Assembly (NCBI GenBank): GCA_047619685.1 | Contig: JBLHLC010000029.1 | Coordinates: 1-55,170 of the forward strand | DNA: 55,170 nucleotides | Reading direction: 5' to 3' | From: JABDJZ01 sp047619685 | Lineage (GTDB): Bacteria > Bacteroidota > Rhodothermia > Rhodothermales > UBA10348 | Shown: positions 40,734 to 49,200 of the stretch, piece by piece | Layout of the letters: each line of letters begins with the position of its first letter | Position numbering within the stretch: the first letter of the stretch is position 1 | Position numbers and translations under genes: made by a program | The notes under the pieces: model-generated | What the model saw: the letters and a program-made list of their open reading frames with translations, nothing else | Databases searched by the model: none | Told to the model about the DNA's origin: nothing

Positions 40734-42091
40734 GAAAGTCAGTTTATGTTCTGGGAACGGCCGCCGCTCTGGCACTCTCCCTGATTGGCTGTGGTGCCAA
40801 ATCAGCCTCCCAGGGCGAGACGCACGTGTCCGGCAACCTTACCGTCCGGACGGACGCAGACTCTTTGGCCGACAACAGTGGTTTTGAGGTCCTGCTTGTC
40901 TCCAATCTCGACGGAGACCTGGATACCCTGGGCGTCACGCTAACCGATTCGGAAGGGAATTTCTGGCTTGACGTCCACGTGGAGCAGCGCGGTATCTATC
41001 CGCTCGTGATTTCACGCGCAGGTCAGACGCTGACGATAGAAGAGATTGTGCTCGCGGCCGGGGACTCCAGCCGTGTCAGGGCAAGTTTCCCTCTGGATGG
41101 CAGGACGGTCCGCATTATTTCTCCAGAGAACGCCTCCTGGTCCGCGTACAACAACACCAAGGCGCAGCACAACAAAATGGTGCTGGATCTGGTTCAGTCG
41201 AATCCGGATTACACCGAGGCTGAGATGGGTCGCGCAATCGGTCAAACCAGTTCCATCTACTGGGGCCTTCAGGAGACCTTTCCGGGTTCCTTTGGCTCAC
41301 TGGTTGCCAGCGCCGAGTCCATCATCATGCTGGACGGCTGGGCCGACTCGGTTGCCGTTGCGCGGGCCACACAGATTGCGGCAACCCATCCCAGCAAGGT
41401 CCAGATCGTTCGCGCCGTCCGGAGGTCCGCGGCCCGACTGGGCGGACAGAACGCGGCAGTTGGTTTTGTGAGGTCGTTCATGACAGGAACCGACCCGGAG
41501 GACGACGCGGCCCTTCTCGCCGAAATAGTGCTGGCGCACATGGATAGCCTTCAGACCCCCCAGGCGGTGGCGGCGGCCCGTGAGTTGCAGTCAGGGTACG
41601 CGGAATCGCAGTGGAGCCGCTGGGCAGCGGGCGCCATCTACGAGGTGGAGCACCTGCTACCTGGGATGCCGGCTCCGGCCTTTTCTGTCATCGATACCGA
41701 AGGGCGCGTCATAGACAATGAGACGCTGCGCGATCAGTTCTTCATGTTGGAATTCTTTACGCCGACCCACCCGCTTTTTCAGCAGGAGCTCGGACTTCGG
41801 CAGGCCATTCTAAACGCGCTGCCCTCTGATGTTTTCGAGGCCGTCAGCATATCTCTGGATCCGGACCCGGCCTACACCGAGGCGCTTCTGGACGGAAGGG
41901 ACATCATGGGACGCTTCGTTTTCGATACCGATGGGCGTCAGGGATTGGTGGCCACGGCCTACAATGTGAATGTCATCCCGACCCGCATTCTCATCGACCC
42001 AGCCGGTAACATTGTCCGCAAGTATGCGGGAGCCAGTCTCGATGAGCTTGAGGGCGATCTCGCCGACATCCTTGACCGTCTCGGTCGCTAA
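40730..42091 (+). CDS. Thioredoxin-fold lipoprotein lacking the redox cysteines
   Basis: This 453-residue lipoprotein (lipobox SLIGC, Cys21) has an N-terminal strand-rich domain (about 30-130) that resembles the DUF4369-type domain of Bacteroidota thiol oxidoreductases. A helical middle (about 135-310) and a C-terminal TlpA/AhpC-like thioredoxin fold (about 315-453) follow. The conserved cis-Pro region is present (NVNVIPTRILIDPAGNIVRKYAG). The strand where CxxC should lie reads LEFFTPTHPLFQQE, with no cysteine. The protein therefore cannot act as an ordinary thiol oxidoreductase and may be a chaperone or scaffold. An AAGGAG sequence upstream makes a rare visible Shine-Dalgarno. Confidence 0.85.
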   Translation: MRKSVYVLGTAAALALSLIGCGAKSASQGETHVSGNLTVRTDADSLADNSGFEVLLVSNLDGDLDTLGVTLTDSEGNFWLDVHVEQRGIYPLVISRAGQTLTIEEIVLAAGDSSRVRASFPLDGRTVRIISPENASWSAYNNTKAQHNKMVLDLVQSNPDYTEAEMGRAIGQTSSIYWGLQETFPGSFGSLVASAESIIMLDGWADSVAVARATQIAATHPSKVQIVRAVRRSAARLGGQNAAVGFVRSFMTGTDPEDDAALLAEIVLAHMDSLQTPQAVAAARELQSGYAESQWSRWAAGAIYEVEHLLPGMPAPAFSVIDTEGRVIDNETLRDQFFMLEFFTPTHPLFQQELGLRQAILNALPSDVFEAVSISLDPDPAYTEALLDGRDIMGRFVFDTDGRQGLVATAYNVNVIPTRILIDPAGNIVRKYAGASLDELEGDLADILDRLGR

Positions 42092-42120
42092 GAATCAAGT
42101 TACCAAACTGGCCTTTGCCC

Positions 42121-42873
42121 ATGCTTGTCGCCGGAAACTGGAAAATGAACACGGATCTCACGGCCGCCAGACAGCTTGCCAGCGCGGTGGTCTCTGCGGT
42201 GGGGAACCCCTCTGGCGTTGACGTCGCGTTATGTCCGCCGTTCGTGAGCCTGGACGCTGTGTTTTCGGCAGCGCATGGCAGCCCCGTCCGGGTCGGTGCC
42301 CAGGACATGCACTGGGAGGACTCCGGCGCGTTTACGAGTGCGGTGTCGGCATCCATGCTTCGCTCAGTCGGCTGCCACTACGTGATTTTGGGCCACTCCG
42401 AACGGCGCGAGTTTTTCAGTGAGACGGATGCAACTGTAAACCGAAAGACGCTCAAGGCCATCGCGAACAAGCTTGTACCGATTGTGTGTGTCGGCGAGAA
42501 GCTGGAACAGCGGGACGCCGGCCAGCAGAATGATGTCGTGGCCGCTCAGATCAGAAAGGGACTGGAGGACGTCACCATCGAGTATGCCGACGCCCTGGTA
42601 GTTGCATACGAGCCGGTCTGGGCCATTGGCACGGGCCGTACGGCGTCTCCGGAGCAGGCTGAGTCCATGCATGGGCACATCAGATCCTTGCTGGTGGAAC
42701 TGTTCGGAATCGAAATTGCCGGCGGCATCAAGATTCTATACGGCGGATCCATGAAACCGGGCAATGCGGCCGATCTGCTGGCCCGGAAGGATGTAGACGG
42801 CGGTCTCATAGGTGGCGCGGCCTTGTCTGCGCCTGACTTTGCCGCCATCGTCCGAGCAGCGGAAGAGGCCTGA
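42121..42873 (+). CDS. tpiA: Triosephosphate isomerase
   Basis: This 250-residue enzyme interconverts glyceraldehyde 3-phosphate and dihydroxyacetone phosphate. The catalytic residues lie in GNWKMN (Lys8-like), GHSERR (electrophilic His) and AYEPVWAIGTG (catalytic Glu), followed by the phosphate-gripping GGSMKP. Full length and normal order. The ATG at 42121 is preferred over a TTG two codons upstream because it begins the first strand. It lies 29 bp after the thioredoxin-fold gene and five bases before the GWxTD gene, so it is probably in the same operon. Confidence 0.98.
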   Translation: MLVAGNWKMNTDLTAARQLASAVVSAVGNPSGVDVALCPPFVSLDAVFSAAHGSPVRVGAQDMHWEDSGAFTSAVSASMLRSVGCHYVILGHSERREFFSETDATVNRKTLKAIANKLVPIVCVGEKLEQRDAGQQNDVVAAQIRKGLEDVTIEYADALVVAYEPVWAIGTGRTASPEQAESMHGHIRSLLVELFGIEIAGGIKILYGGSMKPGNAADLLARKDVDGGLIGGAALSAPDFAAIVRAAEEA

Positions 42874-42878
42874 CCACC

Positions 42879-44243
42879 ATGTTGCGGGCCGCATCCGCAG
42901 CGTTCCTTGCACTCGTTATGGTCTCCTGTAGCGGAGGCTTGAGTCAGGTGCGGGAGGGAGAAGGGTGGACCCGTGTGTTCGAAGACGGCATCCCTGACTT
43001 TGATTTGGAAGTCGCGCCTCTAGCCGGCGGAGACAGCGTTCAGGTCCGACTCGGACTGATCCCTGCGGCTCTCGTCTTTCGTCCGGTGGAAGAGGGGTAC
43101 AGGGCGTGGTTCAGGTATTTGATCCGAGTGGACCAACGTGTCGTGGCGGAGGAGTCGGATTCCCTGACCATGCGCTCTCTGGAGGAAACCCGCAGTTACG
43201 AGCGCGTGCTCAAGGCTTTGGTGTTCGGCTGGGGCGAGTCCGAGAATCCGCGGTTGGAAGTACTGCTGACGGACATGAACACCGAGCGGACGGCCACGCG
43301 GGCTCAGGTTCAGATCTGGGAGTCGGTCGGGCAGGCGCGCGTCGGACGGGTACTCATCGAAGCAGATGGAAGGCCTCTTGTCGGACTCGAATACCCTGCG
43401 TCAGCCATGTCCTTCGCGGCGGCTGCGACTGTGGTCGCCGAGACTGCCGGGTGTGCGCACTGGCGACTGCTGTCTGTTCCAACGGACACGCTCCGGGCGC
43501 CGCTGCCATTCTCTCTCAGTCCAAGCCTTGGCTCCGCGGTCTATCGGGGAGCGATGTACGGGAATGCGGATGCGCTTCACGTTGCCAGCCTGCCCCTCGC
43601 AGCTGGAAGCGGTGTAGCCACCTGGACCCTGCAAAGCGGGTTTCCGCTGGGGACCTACCGAGTCGAAATCGGATGGACGGAGAGTTGTGGCCAGGCTCCG
43701 CTACCGCCCCCAAGTCCGCGAGCCATCGGGCCGGGGAGGTCGTTTCTGGTCAGGCCGAATGGATATCCGCGCATCACCCACCTGGGTTCGATGATCGACG
43801 CGCTGGGATACATCGCGACCGAGGACGAAGTAGAGCGCATCAAGTCGGCGGGCGACGCAATGGCCAGAAAGGGAGAATTTGACGCCTTTTGGGGTAGAAT
43901 CGTGGGCGATCCCGTGGCGGCGTCTCGCGTACTGGAGCAGTTATTCAGCCGGGTGGAAGAAGCCAACCGGCGGTTCTCAGCCTTCAAAGAGGGCTGGAAG
44001 ACCGATCGTGGAATGGTCTACATCGTCATGGGCCCGCCTCTGTATTCAGAGGATTCAGTGGACCAGTTACGCTGGTACTATTCGTACGACGAACGAAACG
44101 CAGGGCGCTACTTCATCTTCGACCGTGTCCGCGGGCATCCTGATGAACTCGACATGCCACACTACGTCCTGAAACGCTCCATGGAGCAGGAGATCGAGTG
44201 GCGACTGGCCGTACGCCGATGGCGTAGTGGTCTCGCCCGGTAA
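42879..44243 (+). CDS. GWxTD domain lipoprotein
   Basis: The product is 454 residues with a lipoprotein signal (lipobox VMVSC, Cys17). The C-terminal GWxTD domain, named for its motif, is clear: FKEGWKTDRGMVYIVMGPP near 365-385, followed by the short WYYSYDERNAGRYFIFDRV strand pattern. The N-terminal half is strand-rich and unassigned. GWxTD proteins are widespread in Bacteroidota and related phyla, and the function is unknown. The signal indicates a periplasmic or surface role. It is the last gene of the gatB-tpiA-type operon and converges on the FmdB-like gene. Confidence 0.92.
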   Translation: MLRAASAAFLALVMVSCSGGLSQVREGEGWTRVFEDGIPDFDLEVAPLAGGDSVQVRLGLIPAALVFRPVEEGYRAWFRYLIRVDQRVVAEESDSLTMRSLEETRSYERVLKALVFGWGESENPRLEVLLTDMNTERTATRAQVQIWESVGQARVGRVLIEADGRPLVGLEYPASAMSFAAAATVVAETAGCAHWRLLSVPTDTLRAPLPFSLSPSLGSAVYRGAMYGNADALHVASLPLAAGSGVATWTLQSGFPLGTYRVEIGWTESCGQAPLPPPSPRAIGPGRSFLVRPNGYPRITHLGSMIDALGYIATEDEVERIKSAGDAMARKGEFDAFWGRIVGDPVAASRVLEQLFSRVEEANRRFSAFKEGWKTDRGMVYIVMGPPLYSEDSVDQLRWYYSYDERNAGRYFIFDRVRGHPDELDMPHYVLKRSMEQEIEWRLAVRRWRSGLAR

Positions 44244-44272
44244 ACTCGCCCGTCCGGTAAACCTGAGCCAGC

Positions 44273-44569
44273 CTAGTCGGCCTTCTTTGCAGGCTTGGAT
44301 TCGCTTGGCTTTTCCGGCTTGGCTGGGGAGTCACCCTTGGTCTCTTTGCCCTTGGACTCGGAGGAGTCCGCAACCGTGGGTGCCGTTTCTTTACGGGCGT
44401 AGTCCGTCTGGTAGAAACCTGTGCCTTTGAATACCAGGCCGGCCCCGCCGGTGATCATTCGCTTGACCGGCTGCCCGGTAGTGGGGCACGTCGCCAGGGC
44501 ATCCTCAGTGATGCGCTGAGTGATGTCAAATGTGGTTCCGTCCTCGCGTCGGTACGAGTAGGTGGGCAT
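44273..44569 (-). CDS. FmdB-like regulatory protein with a degenerate zinc ribbon
   Basis: This 98-residue protein starts MPTYSYR, as FmdB zinc-ribbon proteins do, and keeps GAGLVFKGTGFYQTDY. The usual first CxxC pair is replaced (RREDGTTF), and the second is reduced to one Cys (TCPTTG). Zinc binding through four cysteines is therefore not possible. The C-terminal about 35 residues are a low-complexity Lys/Glu/Ser/Pro tail, typical for the family. The exact role of FmdB proteins is unknown. The gene is monocistronic. Normal FmdB sequences have both pairs, so the loss may mean another metal or none. Confidence 0.85.
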   Translation of the reverse strand: MPTYSYRREDGTTFDITQRITEDALATCPTTGQPVKRMITGGAGLVFKGTGFYQTDYARKETAPTVADSSESKGKETKGDSPAKPEKPSESKPAKKAD

Positions 44570-44667
44570 GGGCGTTTTCCTGAGGCATGGAAGGCTGGTG
44601 AATGCCTTCTAGTGTTGTTTGGAGCGCCCCTTCAAGCCGGCGGGGTCAGGCAGGTTCCGCCCGTTTC

Positions 44668-47595
44668 CTAGTCAACGACACGCTGATGGTCCGGGTCGGT
44701 CATGGTCTCGAAGACCAGATCAGCCAGCGCCGGCCTGACAGGAGTGAGTCGCCTGTTGTTGCGTGTCGGATAGACCCGGTTGGAGAGCAGAATGACGAAA
44801 AGACCTACCTCCGGGTCAAACCAGATGGATGTGCCCGTAAAGCCGGTGTGGCCAAAACTGAGTGGTCCGAAGAACTGTCCCGCCGATGAGTAGCCCTCCG
44901 GGCTTTTCGTATCCCAACCCAGCGCCCGTGTGTATGTCCCTGTGGTATCAAACGCCGTAGTAAACAACATGATGGTTTCAGGCTTCAGGAACTGCTCGCC
45001 ACCCACTCGGCCCTCCTGCACAAGCATATTGGCGAAGCGGGTTAGATCCGAGACCGTCGAGAAAAGTCCCGCGTGTCCCGCCACCCCGCCCATAATCCAG
45101 GCGTTTTCATCGTGCACCTCCCCCTGCAGCAACCGAAACCTGAAGTAGTCGTCGTTTTCGGTGGGCACGGCGTCCGAGCGAGCGCCCCTACCTACGGCCC
45201 GGAAGCCCGTGTGCCACATTCCGAGGGGCTCGAAGATGTAGCGCTGAACGTAGGTCGAGAAACCCATCCCGGAAATCCTCGAGACGATCTCGGCCAGTAC
45301 AATCGGTCCAAAATCCGAGTATTTGGATTCGCTCCCGGGTTCATATGCCAGTGGCTCTTCGTAGATCGCACGCAGGACCCGATCCCTTGATCGCAGACCC
45401 ATGCTGTAAAAGGGCTTGAATGGGATCAGACCCGCCGTGTGCGTGAGCAGTTGCCGCACGGTGATTTTTTCCTTCCCGTTCTGGCCAAAGTCGTGGATGT
45501 ACAACGACGCCGGTGCGTCCAGATCCAGCTTTCCCTGTTCGTAGAGCTGCATCACTGCCGTTGTTGTCGCGATGACTTTGGTGAGGGAAGCCAGGTCGAA
45601 GCTGGATTTATCCGTCACCGGAGTGGACGAAACGTAGGTATATGCCCCGTATCCGGCCTGATGGACAACCGCGCCCTCCCGGCCTACGGCAACGGCGGCG
45701 CCAGGGAAGGCCCGGTCGTCGATGGCCGTCCGGATGAGGTTCTCGATCTGGTCCAGTGCCGCGCCACTCATCTGGATTTCCTCCGCCTCAGCGGTCCTGG
45801 GATACCGCGCCTCCCGCGTATGACCGGCGCCGAAGGGCAAACTTCCCGACAGGGACACCGGACTCCGCCCACTCACCTTGGCTCTTGCGGTGACGGCATC
45901 GGCTGCGGCCCTCTGCTCTGCCGGGCCATCGCCATAAGCCAGAAACGTAACGGTACCGGAGGGGGAGTCTGCCGCGATATACGGCGTCCCGAACACGACA
46001 ATCTTGGCCCCGGGCCTAACCGAGGTAACACGCCGAAGGAGGTCGCGGAAGCCTGCGGTGGTCTGTGGCCTGAGTCGCCAGGTGGCGGCGCTTGCGTAGA
46101 TGGCAATGACGACTTCATCTGCGTCCTGCCCCATCCGGAGGGCGACAGGGAGCACATCCTGGGCTTCGCCGCCCCGAACCAGGAGGGACTGCAGCGCAAC
46201 CTCCGGGAGTCTATCCCGAAGTTCGGCTTCGAAATTCAGGTGGCGGTCATCGGGCTCCTTGTCGGACAGGGCCAACAAGAACACCTTCCGGCCGGGTCGA
46301 TCAGAAACAAGCGCAAGCCCGCTATCTCCCACGGCCGTGATTCCGCGCCGAGCGAGGCGCGCCGCCAGAGCCCGCTGTTCGGCATTGGCCACCTGGCTCC
46401 GGACAAGGTCGAGCTCCGCGAAACGGTTGTGATGAAGCCCCGCGGACGCCTTGGCAAGCAGAATTCTGCGGACGCGATTGTCCAGTTCGTATTCACTGAA
46501 GGTCCCGTCTTCCACCGCCCGAAGAATCGTCTGGCGGGCCAGTCTCACATTGGTGGACATCATGAGCATGTCAACCCCGGCCTGAAGCGCCTGAAGCGCC
46601 ACCGAGCCGGCATCTCCCTGCTGCACGCCGGCCATGTTCAGCGCGTCCGAGACAATCAGACCGCCAAACCTCAGACTGTCCCTGAGCAGACCCTCGACCA
46701 GGGGCGGGGCCAGCGTCGCCGGACGCCGTCTCCCGTTGTCCAATGCGGGAAAGGCCACGTGTGCCGTCATGATGCTGGCTACGCCGGCGGCAATCGCTGC
46801 CCTGAAAGGCACCAGGTCCATACTGTCGATCCTTGCGTAGTCTACGTTCAGGACGGGCATGCTGAAATGGGAGTCCCGGCTCGTTGCGCCGTGCCCCGGA
46901 AAGTGTTTCGCGGTTGCCAGGACGCCTCCGTCCTGAAGCCCCCGAACGAATGCATCTACCATCACCGCCGCCAGCCCGGGCTGATCACTGAAAGAGCGTA
47001 CGTCAATCACCGGGTTGCCCGCGTTGGCATTCACGTCTGCGACCGGCGCCAGAACGTGGCGGACGCCAACGGCTCGTGCCTCCGTGGCGGTTACGCGGCC
47101 CGCCAAATACGCCAGATCCGGGTCACGAGAGGACGCGATGGCCATGGCGGTTGGGAGCCGCGTGGCCCCTGCAAGGCGCATGCCAGCACCGGTCTCCATG
47201 TCTTGCGAGACCAGCAGGGGAATGGGTGACGCCAATTGGAGTTCGTTGACATAGGCGGCCTGATCCAGCGGCGTTCCCTGGAAGAAGATCACGCCACCAA
47301 CCTGGAGGTCTCTGACCATGTCACGGACGTGCCGGTGTTCTCGCGAATCGGTCGCGCCGAAGCCGCCGGGAGCGGGAATGGCGAATAGTTGCGAGACCTT
47401 TTGCTGGACCGTCAGGTGAGACAGTGTGGTTTCGGCCCAGATATGATCTGCCCGTTCCAGTCTGATGCGATCCGGAAAGGGGTCGGGAGGGGTCGGGGTT
47501 GGCTGTTCCGGTTGGCAGCCAGAAAGCAGAACCAGCAGAATCAGCGCCGAGATTGACCGGGCCAGAGGGGGGGCAGATTGGGGTTCGATGCGCAT
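44668..47595 (-). CDS. NagZ-type GH3 beta-N-acetylhexosaminidase fused to a serine beta-lactamase-like domain (lipoprotein)
   Basis: The product is 975 residues with a lipoprotein signal (lipobox LLSGC, Cys27). The GH3 part (about 50-570) has the NagZ signature KHFPGHGATSRDSH with its catalytic His/Asp loop, and the nucleophile Asp in VSDALNMAGV. A C-terminal beta-lactamase-family domain (about 590-960) has SLTK in LASLTKV, YSD in KYSDFGPIV, and HTGFTG in place of KTG. It should release GlcNAc-type sugars from peptidoglycan fragments and possibly cut peptide stems. This fusion is known in Bacteroidota. The ATG at 47595 precedes the signal. Longer upstream frames overlap the divergent MFS gene. 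The 163-bp spacer to that gene holds both promoters. Confidence 0.94.
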   Translation of the reverse strand: MRIEPQSAPPLARSISALILLVLLSGCQPEQPTPTPPDPFPDRIRLERADHIWAETTLSHLTVQQKVSQLFAIPAPGGFGATDSREHRHVRDMVRDLQVGGVIFFQGTPLDQAAYVNELQLASPIPLLVSQDMETGAGMRLAGATRLPTAMAIASSRDPDLAYLAGRVTATEARAVGVRHVLAPVADVNANAGNPVIDVRSFSDQPGLAAVMVDAFVRGLQDGGVLATAKHFPGHGATSRDSHFSMPVLNVDYARIDSMDLVPFRAAIAAGVASIMTAHVAFPALDNGRRRPATLAPPLVEGLLRDSLRFGGLIVSDALNMAGVQQGDAGSVALQALQAGVDMLMMSTNVRLARQTILRAVEDGTFSEYELDNRVRRILLAKASAGLHHNRFAELDLVRSQVANAEQRALAARLARRGITAVGDSGLALVSDRPGRKVFLLALSDKEPDDRHLNFEAELRDRLPEVALQSLLVRGGEAQDVLPVALRMGQDADEVVIAIYASAATWRLRPQTTAGFRDLLRRVTSVRPGAKIVVFGTPYIAADSPSGTVTFLAYGDGPAEQRAAADAVTARAKVSGRSPVSLSGSLPFGAGHTREARYPRTAEAEEIQMSGAALDQIENLIRTAIDDRAFPGAAVAVGREGAVVHQAGYGAYTYVSSTPVTDKSSFDLASLTKVIATTTAVMQLYEQGKLDLDAPASLYIHDFGQNGKEKITVRQLLTHTAGLIPFKPFYSMGLRSRDRVLRAIYEEPLAYEPGSESKYSDFGPIVLAEIVSRISGMGFSTYVQRYIFEPLGMWHTGFRAVGRGARSDAVPTENDDYFRFRLLQGEVHDENAWIMGGVAGHAGLFSTVSDLTRFANMLVQEGRVGGEQFLKPETIMLFTTAFDTTGTYTRALGWDTKSPEGYSSAGQFFGPLSFGHTGFTGTSIWFDPEVGLFVILLSNRVYPTRNNRRLTPVRPALADLVFETMTDPDHQRVVD

Positions 47596-47758
47596 TTCGG
47601 AAGCTAATCCCGCCGGGTCCATGTGTGCAGGTTGAAAATCGATGCCAACCACCTCTTGTTCGTCGTATTCCACGCCATCTTCGGCAAGAGTGGCTAGTCC
47701 CGAGAGAAAATCAGCCCCATCTTCGGCCAGAATACTGACCGGACCCCCAAGACCGCGT

Positions 47759-49105
47759 ATGAGCCCGAAAAGCAGCCGAGGACTTCTTGTCACCCTTTTT
47801 CTGGGCGTGCTGCTCGCGGCTCTCGACATTGCCGTGTTGGGACCAGCCCTGCCTGCCATACGGGCACACTTTGGAGTCGACGAGCGAACGGTAGCCTGGG
47901 CGTTTAACACATTCGTGTTTTTCAACCTCCTGGGTGTCCCGATCATGACGAAGTTGTCCGATCGGCACGGACGCCGTGTGGTTTACGTCACGGATGTGTT
48001 CATGTTTGCCGTGGGCGCCCTCATCGTGGCCGCCGCACCGTCCTTCACCGTTCTTCTGGTCGGAAGGGCGCTTCAGGGTCTGGGTGCTTCGGGCATTTTC
48101 CCTGTCGCCGCCGCCGTGGTCGGGGACGCGTTTCCCAAGGAAAGGCGCGGCCGGGCCCTGGGCATTCTGGGAGCAGTGTTTGGCGTGGCGTTTATCATCG
48201 GGCCCATTCTGGCCGGTCTGTTATTGCTCGTGGACTGGCGATTAATCTACGTTGCCTACGTGCCCCTGGCGGTAGCGGTGATGATCTTGGGGGCCCGCAA
48301 GCTGCCCACAACGACCTCCGAAGAGAAGCTGCCGCTGGATGTGGCTGGGCTGGCACTGATGGGCGTTTGTCTGGTGTCATTGGCCTACGCCATCAACCGG
48401 ATCGACGCCGCCAATCTGCTGGCGAGCATGGTCGATCCCCGCGTCTGGGGCCCACTTCTCGTTCTGGCGGTTGGGCTTCCGACGTGGCTGTGGGTGGAAA
48501 AGCGGGCGGCAGACCCGGTGGTCCGACCCGGCCTTTTTGGTAACCGGCAGGTCCTCATCGCCTGTTCTCTGGCCGCTGTCGCGGGCCTGCATGAGTCCGC
48601 ATTCATCTTCCTGCCGGCCATGGCCATCGACGCGTTTGGCGTTTCCAATTCCAACGCGTCTTTCATGCTGATGCCATTGGTGATCAGTATTGTAATCGCC
48701 TCTCCCATAGCCGGCCGAGTCATGGACCGTGTTGGTTCAAGGACCGTAGTCTTGACCTGTCAGGCCATCTTGGTAGCCGGAATAGCGCTGCTGGCCTGGC
48801 GGGGAGAGGATATCGTGATGTTCTACGTTGGCACCGTGCTTCTGGGGGCTGGACTGGCGGGGATAATGGGGCCGGCTCTCAGCTACATTCTTCTGGGCGC
48901 GGCCAACGTCTCCGAGAGGGGTGTTTCGCAGGGTCTCATCACGCTGTTTATCAGCGTCGGGCAACTGCTGGGTGGCGCGGGAGTCGGTGCGGTGGCTGCC
49001 TCGGTGCCGGGTGACCTGGGTTACCGGGTCGGGTTCCTCGCGATCGCAGGGGCGGGCCTACTGGCCTGGTTCGGCGCGTTTGCGCTGAAGAAAAAGCAGA
49101 CCTGA
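47759..49105 (+). CDS. Major facilitator superfamily transporter, DHA2-like
   Basis: This 448-residue protein has about 12-14 predicted membrane helices. It carries MFS motif A (SDRHGRR near residue 70) and, near the fifth helix, the antiporter-like stretch GRALGILGAVFGVAFIIGPILAG. Relatives export drugs or metabolites by proton antiport. The substrate cannot be predicted. The ATG at 47759 immediately precedes a basic stretch and the first helix. The open frame upstream of it is Ser/Pro-rich and not membrane-like. It converges on rlmN and is divergent from the NagZ-like gene. Confidence 0.9.
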   Translation: MSPKSSRGLLVTLFLGVLLAALDIAVLGPALPAIRAHFGVDERTVAWAFNTFVFFNLLGVPIMTKLSDRHGRRVVYVTDVFMFAVGALIVAAAPSFTVLLVGRALQGLGASGIFPVAAAVVGDAFPKERRGRALGILGAVFGVAFIIGPILAGLLLLVDWRLIYVAYVPLAVAVMILGARKLPTTTSEEKLPLDVAGLALMGVCLVSLAYAINRIDAANLLASMVDPRVWGPLLVLAVGLPTWLWVEKRAADPVVRPGLFGNRQVLIACSLAAVAGLHESAFIFLPAMAIDAFGVSNSNASFMLMPLVISIVIASPIAGRVMDRVGSRTVVLTCQAILVAGIALLAWRGEDIVMFYVGTVLLGAGLAGIMGPALSYILLGAANVSERGVSQGLITLFISVGQLLGGAGVGAVAASVPGDLGYRVGFLAIAGAGLLAWFGAFALKKKQT

Positions 49106-49200
49106 GGGGCCCTGGAGGCTGAGAGGTCGCTGGACGAAGATGTCCATGGAGGCAGCGGCGGTTTCGCACGCGGGACCGCCTGCAGGCCGGCCTTATGCCA

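Noticed and set aside
45439..47229. Very long open frame (about 596 codons) on the plus strand opposite the NagZ-beta-lactamase gene
   Set aside because: It is antisense to a gene with full catalytic motifs. Its translation has no recognisable domain and is biased to Gly, Arg, Pro and His, as expected of a GC-rich shadow frame.
49157..49180. Inverted repeat GGCGGT/ACCGCC between the MFS gene and rlmN as a bidirectional terminator
   Set aside because: The stem is only six pairs with a 12-base loop and no T-run on either strand.
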